DNA of 64,000 nt from Marisa cornuarietis (taxonomy: Eukaryota; Mollusca; Gastropoda; Architaenioglossa; Ampullariidae), in contig SMMW01000056.1 of assembly GCA_004794655.1 (NCBI GenBank), positions 806,001 to 870,000 of the forward strand, written 5' to 3'. Below, piece after piece: positions 55,901 to 64,000 of the stretch. The number at the start of each line of letters is the position of its first letter. Position 1 is the stretch's first letter. The notes under the pieces were generated by a model. That model was not told the DNA's origin, ran no database searches, and was given only the letters and a program-made list of their open reading frames with translations. The position numbers and the translations under genes were made by a program.

Positions 55901-56389
55901 GTGCTTACTGTCCCACAGAACCTGCCATACAGCCTGAAGAATGTGAATGTCACCTACTCTAAGGCAATTGAAGATAGTTCTGAAGACGATTGTGACAACG
56001 ATTTCTGACGATCATTTTAAGCCTGCACAATACAGTTCAGTGCCCTGCGGCCCTGAGCAAAAACCTTCCCATCTCTCATGCTGCCGCTTAGCTAGCCCCC
56101 TACGGTGCCTCTCTTACAAAGTATTCTCCTACGTTCCAAACACCAAATCATTATACACAAAATCACGATCCCCGTGAGAACCGAGATTAGTACTTAATCA
56201 TCACCTCCCACTACCACCACCACACACACACACACCCATGCCCACGCGCACTGCACACGTCTGCATACTGCCTAGGATAGCCATTGGTCGGATAGAACAG
56301 GACCAGGGGCTACTTTGTAATTAGGGGGTGTAAAACGGACCTGTCCACCTTGGCCAGGGAACAAAACTAGGTTGGGAATGGCAGTAGGG
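55900..56389. other. Spacer between MULE-like and piggyBac-like remnants
   Basis: No domain recognised. A short AC-rich stretch lies at 56205-56235. Confidence 0.5.
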
Positions 56390-56786
56390 TCACCTCCTTC
56401 CTTGCCCCTTTTCCAGCGACTCACACTCCACAATCCTTGGTTTCTTTACAATTTCGATATGAATGGGAATTGCAAGGAAGTAAGAAATTTCTTTCATTGT
56501 GGCAGGTTTCCAGACTGCATTGTATGACTTGGGGGAAATGGTAGCACTAGAATTTCTTGCATCTTTGATAGTCTTTTTGGCATATTTTTTCTTTCTTCGT
56601 GTACTTAAAAATAATTTTATCAATGAAGAGCCAAAAAAAATCATCCAGCTTACATTCAGTTTGATCAATGTTGTATATTGCATTCACTAGGCGTGCCGCT
56701 GTAAGCTGGACCTTTTTTTTACCGTTGTCCCATCGAAAGCCAGCGTCTTTGTAACGCTTTTTTGGGCCATTCGTCAGTGAGGTCAC
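56390..56786 (-). pseudogene. piggyBac-like transposase fragment
   Basis: The minus-strand frames together read CKLDDFFWLFIDKIIFKYTKK and YNAVWKPATMKEISYFLAIP with IVKKPRIVEC. DxF..LF.....I and W.P.T..E...FLAI.I.....KKP.I is the N-terminal pattern of piggyBac (DDE_Tnp_1_7) transposases. A frameshift lies near 56640 at a long A run (T run on the minus strand). The catalytic aspartates are absent. Confidence 0.6.
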
Positions 56787-58375
56787 ATGTTGCAGTATGG
56801 TCTATCGTCTCTGCTTCACTATCAATGTATCATGTTGATGCTAGTTATTGACAGATAATTTCATCTAGACAAGACAGATTCCTGTGCAACAAGCACACCA
56901 GTTTTTTCATAGCTGTACTGATACACCAGCTTGTAAAAAGTTAACAATTTCTCTCCTAGTTTCTTTAAGATATTGAATTTCCGCTAATCCTGTATATTAT
57001 TAATGTGTACACACCAGACTACCTTTAGTACCAGCTTTTACACATCAGAATTTGTTAGCAGGAAATAGTCAGGGCATCCTGAATGAGTCGAAAAAATACT
57101 GAATCTGTGAATGCATGTAAAATGTCATTGTATGATGTGCACATTACTACATTGGGCCTAGTTATTTCTCTATCATCCCATCACTGGATGTCAGATTGTT
57201 TGCTGCTGGTAAATAAAGTGCATGGTCAAAAACTCACGTGACTCCTGATCCGCTGCACTCATTTATCTCTAATGAGGTTTTAGCTGAGATGTTTCTGCAT
57301 CTTCCTCACTAGACGTGTGATATCTTCAAATACTCCCTTTGGACTTGTGATATCTTCCATTGATTGAATTGTACACTAACTGAATATTTTTTGGTGTGCC
57401 ATGAAATGGCTTGTTGGTGCCTTTGCTCCACAACATTGTTCACAGAATGTGGAGTGTTACTCATACTCACAAAGGGCGTAGAACAGCTTTAGCTGTTCAT
57501 TTTTATCTTGTTTTCTTATTGATATGAAGGATACACTGGCTTGCAGAAAAGGCTAGAGAACTGAAGTGTCTGTAAAGTGCCGGAATTCATGAAGGTAGGC
57601 CCAAGCAATGTAATTTATTTCGTTGCACTCACCACAGTGTAAGAATTGTGTTTAAGTGTACCTATTTACACTTCATAAAGTGAGGTGTGACTGCCACATG
57701 CCTGGTTATCTGTTCATAACAGTTGTTACTTTTATTCTTTCAGAGCAGACTAATCCTAAAAAGGGAAGTTTGTGTTATCCATGATCACTTAGAGTGGTTT
57801 TGTGCATATTATGAAATATGTTTGTATTTTTTGTTGATATTATTTATTGTGGTTGTACTTTTTGTGTAAAAGATTAAAAAGAAAAAGGAACAACTAGTAT
57901 AATGTGTCTTATTCATGAGTCACAATAAAATAATGCAATTAACTTTTTGAATTTTTTCCATGAATTTTTTATAGCCCCATTTAATGTGAAGAGTTGTAAA
58001 GATAATTTGTAACTGAATAAATTCCAGGTACAATTATCTGATCTGAATTATGATAAATCGAGATCTTAGTTTTCAAAAGCATATGTGCAGCACTGATTAT
58101 TCTATAATTTCAGTGGATTTTTTAAAGAACAAATAATGGTGTGAGATTTGTTGTAAAAAAAAGCTGTCATGAAATAAAATACACTAAACAAGAAAATTTC
58201 TCTTTCAAGCGAGTGAAAGGTGGTGATCTAACAAATAATTTCCAACTCAATATCGGTTTCACGCGTTCAAAGACGGTTCAAGGGAAGTAAACCTCGACGT
58301 CGTCAATTGTACGATTTTGGTTATCTCTCTTGGGTTGTGAGGTGCCGGGCAGAGGTGGCAAGTTTGCGACAAGTT
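56787..58375. other. AT-rich intergenic sequence, no gene seen
   Basis: Long AT-rich stretch without an open frame above about 60 codons and without recognised repeats. Confidence 0.55.
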
Positions 58376-60340
58376 CCGCTGCACCGGGTTATATAACTTC
58401 ACTACGTTAATAGCCAACAACTCGTATTTGTTTAAATGCAGCCTCCTCCACTGCAGCAGTTTGTCGTGTTGAGGGACGATGATACATGTTCCCCAACGTC
58501 GTAGAACGATTCGTGGCTGGTTTGATAAGATAATATCTTATTTGTCCCGGAAGGCAATTCGGTGGTAGCTCGATTAAAACAAACAAAAACCACATTTGTA
58601 TGCACCAAACAGACTTCCACATTGATGTTTCATTCATTCGCACAGCACCATTCAAAAGACGCACGGCCGAAACAACGAATGACAGCCGCAGTCTGTTAGT
58701 CCTACATGCAGGCACACAAAATCGGCGGCCCGATGGGAGCTGGATAAATTCTCCTGACAGAACATGCCTGTCATCACGAAGGATTGTCTGTTATTTATAG
58801 CATGAAGAGCACTCTGAGCTGTCCCAATGTCTTTGGAGCAGGTGGATACCACACGATGTAGGCTGCTCTTGTCCTTCACCGATAAACTTGTAGAAACAGA
58901 TAAACGAGAAGGACAGCATGCTCTCTTTGTGCGATCTGTAAAAAAGCTGAAGAAATTGGTGGGAGACAAAGAAAGACCAGCTTCCGGAGAACGAAGAGGC
59001 GCTGCTGAGCCTTATTCACGACAGTTTGAGTGTTGACATCCCAGCAAAGTCGCCTATCGAAGATGATGCCCAGGTATTTAAAAACAGGAACAATTTCAAC
59101 CTCCTTGTCGTGGATGACACTTACAGGACTTGGTAGAGAATACCAAGAAATTGTCATCGCACCAGGCAATAAATTCTTCCAAAGTTACTTACACCGTGGG
59201 TATCTACTGGCCCGCTAAGGAGAGAGAGCAGTGCCGTGTCATTAGAGAATTTGACGAGGTATTGACCCTCATGGTTACTGCGACAACTGTTGGTATACAG
59301 AATAAACAGAAGCGGGGATAAAACCCAGCCTTGAGGTGAGCCGGTGCACGTTGTGATTAAGTTGGAAAAAGTACCATTGACAAGTACTCGTTGCTGTCTG
59401 TCAACCAAAAAGTGGATGATCCATGACACGAGCTGATGATCAAGGGAAAATTCGTCGAGGAGTCTTCTAGCTAGGATATGTGGTTGGATGGTGTTGAAGG
59501 GAATTCAGCAAACAACAGTCGTGCATGGGCTTGTGGATTCTCCAGGTGTTTGAGTAAAATGTGGAGGATGAACAGTTTAGCCTCATCAACACTTCGTTTG
59601 GACTGGTATGCAAATTGCAAGGGGTCAAGACAATTGTTAGTGGCTTTTAGAATCAATGCTTTGATGATTGTCTCCAATACTTTCAGGACCAACGATGTTA
59701 AGGCCACTGGTCTGAAGTCATTGAGATGCTGAGCTGAAGCTTTCTTCGGAACTGGAACAATGTTAGACAGTTTCCACGCAGCTGGGATGGAGAGTGAATC
59801 CACAGAGCGCTGCTAAAGGTGTTGGAAAATGCCTCCAAGTTGATGCGCGCAGAAATGCAATGTTCTGCCGCAAATACTATCTGGACCTGAAGCCATGCGA
59901 ATGTTTACTCGCTGGAACAGCTCCACAACTTGTTCTTGACAAATCTCAACCCTCTGGACAGCCGAGCATATCTTTAATTTTCACTGAGAAGTCATGAGTC
60001 TCGAAACGAGCAAAGAAAGCGTTAAGAGCATTTGGTAGGTCCGTACTGTCAACGCCTGAGATTGAGATTTTGGCTTTCGACCCCTTAAGGCTTAAGCCGA
60101 TCTTCAACATTTGCCATGTTTTTGAGTCCCTCTCCAGCTGCTGAGATGTTACCTGTACCAAACTGAGACTCTATTTTAGTTTTATAATTCACCTTGGCTT
60201 GACGGAGAAGCAGTGAAAATGCTGATATTTTTTCGTCTGGGACCGTAGCTACGAAGCGAGGGCAAGTCGTTGCCCTGGGGCAAAATGGGGAACTAAAACA
60301 AGCGTCTTGTCTCCGTAGTAATAAAGTGGTCTCCATATAT
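58376..60340 (-). pseudogene. Rex1/Jockey-like LINE ORF2 remnant (RT and C-terminus), 5' truncated
   Basis: Minus-strand order is as expected. 60336-60085 is the linker (RQAKVNYKTKIESQFGTGNI); 60161-59946 has LPNALNAFFARFE. 59803-59471 is the RT N-terminal part (IPAAWKLSNIVPVPKK, then NDFRPVALTSLVLKVLETII and LDPLQFAYQ). 59429-59154 is the RT core (SPQGWVLSPLLFILYTN), with the catalytic site decayed to KFSNDTALL where the family has F/YADD. 59169-58876 has VFKYLGIIFDRRLCWD. 58969-58407 is the C-terminal tail (GTAQSALHAINNRQS). Frame changes between pieces and the mutated catalytic site make it inactive. The endonuclease domain is absent upstream of about 60340. Confidence 0.85.
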
Positions 60341-61670
60341 TGCAGATGTAGCTTTTAACCCCCCTTTCGCCTAGCGATGCTCTGCGTAACTTGGGTAGAA
60401 GTCAGTTCAAAAGAAAACCGGACAGGTGTATTCAGGTCTCCATGCTGAAAAGTGCCCAGAAGAAACGAAGAAAATGCACAGACCTTGATTTACCCTGTAT
60501 TTTTAAAAATTGTGTCGATTTTGCACCAATGAAAACTGAAGTATAAATGTGCGCGCATACAAATGTGCGAAGATGTCAAAGCGTTTAAATATGCGCGCGG
60601 TTCTGTGCACTTGCTTGCGTGGTGAGGTGGCATCCTGCACGTTTCGCTCAGCGACCGTGTCTGGCATTCATGATTCTATCCACACGCGACAAAAGTATCT
60701 TTCTTTTGTGCTTTGTGACAGAAGCTGCCAAGTTTAAACAATGTTTACGACCAGAACGAAACAAGTTCGTGTTAGTTGGTCACAAAGCTATGATAAGCTT
60801 CTGGTCCTCACGAGACCATTGGCCAGCGACAACCACAGTGACAGCCAGTCTTGTGTCTTGACATCACAGAAGTATATATTGGTAACGAACATCTTAACGA
60901 CGCAGGGGAGGCGGACAGGACATGACGCCGTTGATACTACCTCACAGGGGAGTGAAGTGCAGGCGCCGGACCTGGAGACAGTTCTGTCACGGAAAACCTC
61001 CTCTTCTGTCGCAGAACTCCGACACTGTGGTCTCCAGAGACGCCAAGAGTCTGGGGGTTAAAAAAAAACCGACACCCCGATGGCGATGGTCTCTTAGTAT
61101 CCGCCCAACATCCAACACACCTCCCCCCCCCCCTGTGAGACACTTCAGACTTCTCATTAATTTGTCACAAGTTCGGCTGATTCATTGTCAGCCTTGGCGG
61201 CCGCCGCACATAAAAATTGATAATTGAAATTTCAGTTGCTTGACTGCCTTGAACTGCCCACAGCCCATGCGTCTTCCTTCCACACACTCACTCCCTCCCC
61301 CCTCCTCCTCATCCTGTCTTGTTCTCAAAACTGCTCCAAATGACGTGGGTGAGTCCAGAGGCTTCTTTTATCAAATCTTGCTTTGCCGAATAGCCTGACA
61401 ATTTGATCAATGGTGCGTTCGTCGTGTTATCTTTTCCCTGCAGAAGAGGTTGGAAATAAGGCTAATCAGTCGAACGTTGGTGTAGGAGGCGCGAGCGATA
61501 GCGTTCAACTTGTGAAAGTGCACTGCCTGACCCAAACGTTCTAAACACTCGTACTTCGTCACACCTTCCTGGCGCGATCAAGTAATTAGTGAACTGAAGG
61601 CGGCTTCGATTCGAAAAGCCGAGCTTCCACTCACTCTGTCTGCCTGTCTGACACCCTCCCCCCACCCACC
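60341..61670. other. Intergenic sequence
   Basis: GC-richer near 60900-61200 with several short open frames in all phases and no recognised domain. Confidence 0.5.

Positions 61671-61722
<52 letters not shown>
61671..61722. repeat. (CA)n microsatellite plus CTCCTCTCTCCTCGCACACA duplication
   Basis: About 25 CA units followed by a short tandem copy of a CTCCTCTCTCCTCG word to 61757. Confidence 0.96.
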
Positions 61723-61723
<1 letters not shown>

Positions 61724-61759
61724 CTCTCTCCTCGCACACACTCCTCTCTCCTCGCTTTT

Positions 61760-63000
61760 TCATGCTCTCACCTCGTCTTTCTAAAGAACGGAAACTATTT
61801 GTTTACCTAGTAACCCGAAACTGATTAATTTACAGAAGGTTAGTCTTAAGTGTTTACTATTTAAAACCAAACCGACAAGATGACCTTACACTTCCTCCAC
61901 CCCCTTGCTCCCTCTCTCCACATACGCGAACGCTTGTGGGCATAAATTGTAAAGCTAGAAATTATAAGGCCAGCGAGGACATTCGCACTTCTTAAACTCG
62001 TCGGCCATCCTCAACTAAGCAAAGCTTGGCGAATCAATCTACGAAGCTCGACCTACGGGGCACCAAGAACAAGAAACTTCAGGTGAAAGTATAGTCCCGA
62101 AAGTAGCGGTCTTGGGATGCCGGGGTCTAGTTGAAGATAGCAACAGATTTTGATATTTAAAATACGTGTAATACATATGGTTCAATGTTTTAATGTTAAA
62201 TTAATTTTTCACACCTATCATCACCATATTTACACTTCAATGAATTAGAACAACTCCGTTTTCTCCAATGGCAATTTTTGGCCATGGTGTGTTCAATTAA
62301 ATAATAATAAACAAAACTCAGGATAGGTTAAAGCTTCAGTAATGAAATGTAATCATTCTCGCACATAAATAATCTACAATTACAAGCATTGTCTAGAGTA
62401 TACATCACCTTAAGCTGATGATTTCGTGAGAGGGGGGTAGGGGGATAGAAGAACAAAGGCAAAATCCAGTACAAAAAGTTTCAAAGATTCTCGTTTCATT
62501 CTCTTATGTTGGTCATCTTGTTGTCTCCTTTTTACTCTCACTGCCATACCATCTTTCTATTTCGTTGTTTGTATTATTGAAAACTCATTGACCGGCAAGC
62601 ATGACTTCTCGGCAGTGTCCAAAGCAGCATAAGGACAGATAACAACTAAAGCACAAACACTAACCTGCAGGCTATCAAACTCTTGATTCTAAAGTTACTG
62701 GCGTTATGTCTTGCCGTACCAACCTTTTGTCTTTTTCTCTGTTTCTCCATTCATTTCTTGACATTTTATTTAATCTTAACAGAAGACAAATAATAAAAAT
62801 AAGTACAAAAACAGACATATAAATAATTTGTCGTAAAGTGGTGCGACGTGATCTTAAACAGCTGGTTCTTTATCACGTGACTTTTCGAGGTTAGTCTTTA
62901 CTAATTTTTTTCTCAGAGGAGAGTGGATGCTACAGTTCGACAAATGAGTGGCAAAGTCGTCTTGGCAGACACCATGAACATGACTTTAAAAAAAAACTAG
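61760..63000. other. AT-rich intergenic sequence
   Basis: No gene or structured repeat recognised. Confidence 0.55.
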
Positions 63001-63006
63001 AAGCAG

Positions 63007-63400
63007 TTGGACCTGAACACTAGTCCTGCCGAGAATGACGTCATCAGTAAGCCGCTGGTCACGTGTCGCTCATCTGCAGCGCCACCTAGCCTTTCTCGAC
63101 ATCGGAGTGCAGGACTGGTAATTACAAGGACTCCCTACTCAGTCGCTGACCTGTCATTTCCGGCGGACTTCCCCCAGAGGAACTCGTGGCGGGTCTTTTC
63201 CGGTGTCCGACTGAGGTCTCGCTCGGAGGGGGATGTCACGGATGATGGGAGGACAGCGGGCGACGGACACCCGGGCTTAGAAAGCTGGCCTTGGGGGCCT
63301 TTGTCTTCGTCTCCGCCATCATCTGCGAACTGCTCGAGGTTATTGTCCTCGTACCCTGGCCAGCCATCCTGTAAGAGTCCTCCTGTCCCTGCTCGTAGGA
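63007..63400. other. GC-rich open segment on both strands, possible exon
   Basis: A sharp rise in GC content from 63040 to 63400. The plus strand is open for over 200 codons (MDLNTSPAENDVISKPLVTC and onwards) and the minus strand is open over 63135-63422. The minus frame (GTGGLLQDGWPGYEDNNLEQ, then FADDGGDEDKGPQGQLSKPG) looks like an acidic cytoplasmic or disordered tail. The plus frame is Ser/Arg/Pro-rich and runs past the GC-rich part into AT-rich sequence, which favours the minus strand or a spliced plus exon. No domain, and strand undecided. Confidence 0.3.
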
Positions 63401-63424
63401 AGAACGTATTCACAAAGTACAACT

Positions 63425-64000
63425 TGGCCTTTCAACAAAAAATAGTGAACGATTATTTGACTCACACTAATTCCTGCACAGAGACAATAAAACTATTGTT
63501 TGTAAGTTTTTCCATCTGTCCACTCACTTCTGATCTATCGTCTTGCATCTGCAGCTGGCTGTTAAGTAGTCACGGCCTCTTTTATTGCTTCGTATTCATA
63601 CGAAAGCGTTATCAGTGTGTCTAAGCGATTCCTTCTCCTTCTCACAGTAAAGTCCAATTTTTTTAACGGGTTTTCTTATTCCGGCATCGCCCCTTCTTTG
63701 ATCTGAGATACCTTGTCTTTGCTTGCGTTCAAGATTCTTTTCGCTCGTTCCTTTGAAGGTAAGTAAGGAGCGATAGTGCAAGCAGAGGCTTTAGAAGCCC
63801 TTCCGAAGTAGCAAAGAAGAGCATGCAGCTGACATTATGTCATAGTCTGGAAAGTGTCGTTGCATGATCCGAATTTGTGGCCACCGGAAAGTCTTTGTCC
63901 ATGTGCTGGCGCAGCTCGCCTGCCACTAATGCAGTTACCGGTCCTTTTCACTACTCTTTTTTTTTGTGGGCGACTAACGAAGGGGACACAAGGGAAAGCA
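63425..64000. other. Intergenic sequence to the window end
   Basis: No gene or repeat recognised. Confidence 0.5.

Overview
This is animal nuclear DNA. It is intron-rich, repeat-dense and low in coding content, with long (TG/CA)n microsatellites, tRNA-derived SINEs, MITEs, non-LTR retrotransposons and remnants of many DNA-transposon families. An L1-type ORF1 carrying a 2A-like motif, YqaJ/SWIM and Ginger-like remnants, and many tRNA-headed SINEs are typical of marine invertebrates. A mollusc or another lophotrochozoan is my best guess, as an inference and not a proof. There is no bacterial, phage or CRISPR signal.

Two host genes can be defended. (1) A complete five-coding-exon gene for the mitochondrial thiamine pyrophosphate carrier (SLC25A19) lies on the + strand at 39135-43874. 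All splice phases agree and it encodes a 319-residue protein. (2) A first coding exon at 35536-36067 (- strand) encodes a signal peptide and a Frizzled-type cysteine-rich domain (CRD); the rest of that gene was not found. Weaker exon candidates are at 4283-4541 (-), 20470-20625 (-, cysteine-rich C-terminal exon) and 63007-63400.

Layout: 1-13.5 kb is non-coding with microsatellites, a 27-bp minisatellite with higher-order structure (7.68-8.62 kb), a degenerate ~90-bp tandem repeat (5.0-5.5 kb), a MITE and a SINE. 13.6-17.7 kb is a decayed non-LTR retrotransposon (ORF1 with a broken 2A motif, coiled coil and RRM; ORF2 endonuclease fused by deletion to the RT thumb and C-terminus). It is interrupted by a hAT/P-like MITE and a tRNA-SINE. 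17.8-35.3 kb is intergenic with SINEs of one recurring family, a second MITE copy and tandem repeats. 35.5-44 kb holds the two host genes. 45-57 kb is a graveyard of minus-strand mobile-element proteins: a retropepsin, SWIM-YqaJ, a DDE transposase, two copies of an integrase-Ulp1 plus P-like transposase block in a ~3.1-kb direct duplication, a MULE-like protein and piggyBac. 58.4-60.3 kb is a Rex1/Jockey-like LINE remnant (-). 60.4-64 kb is mostly non-coding.

Assignments rest on reading motifs and on remembered family features. No search was run.
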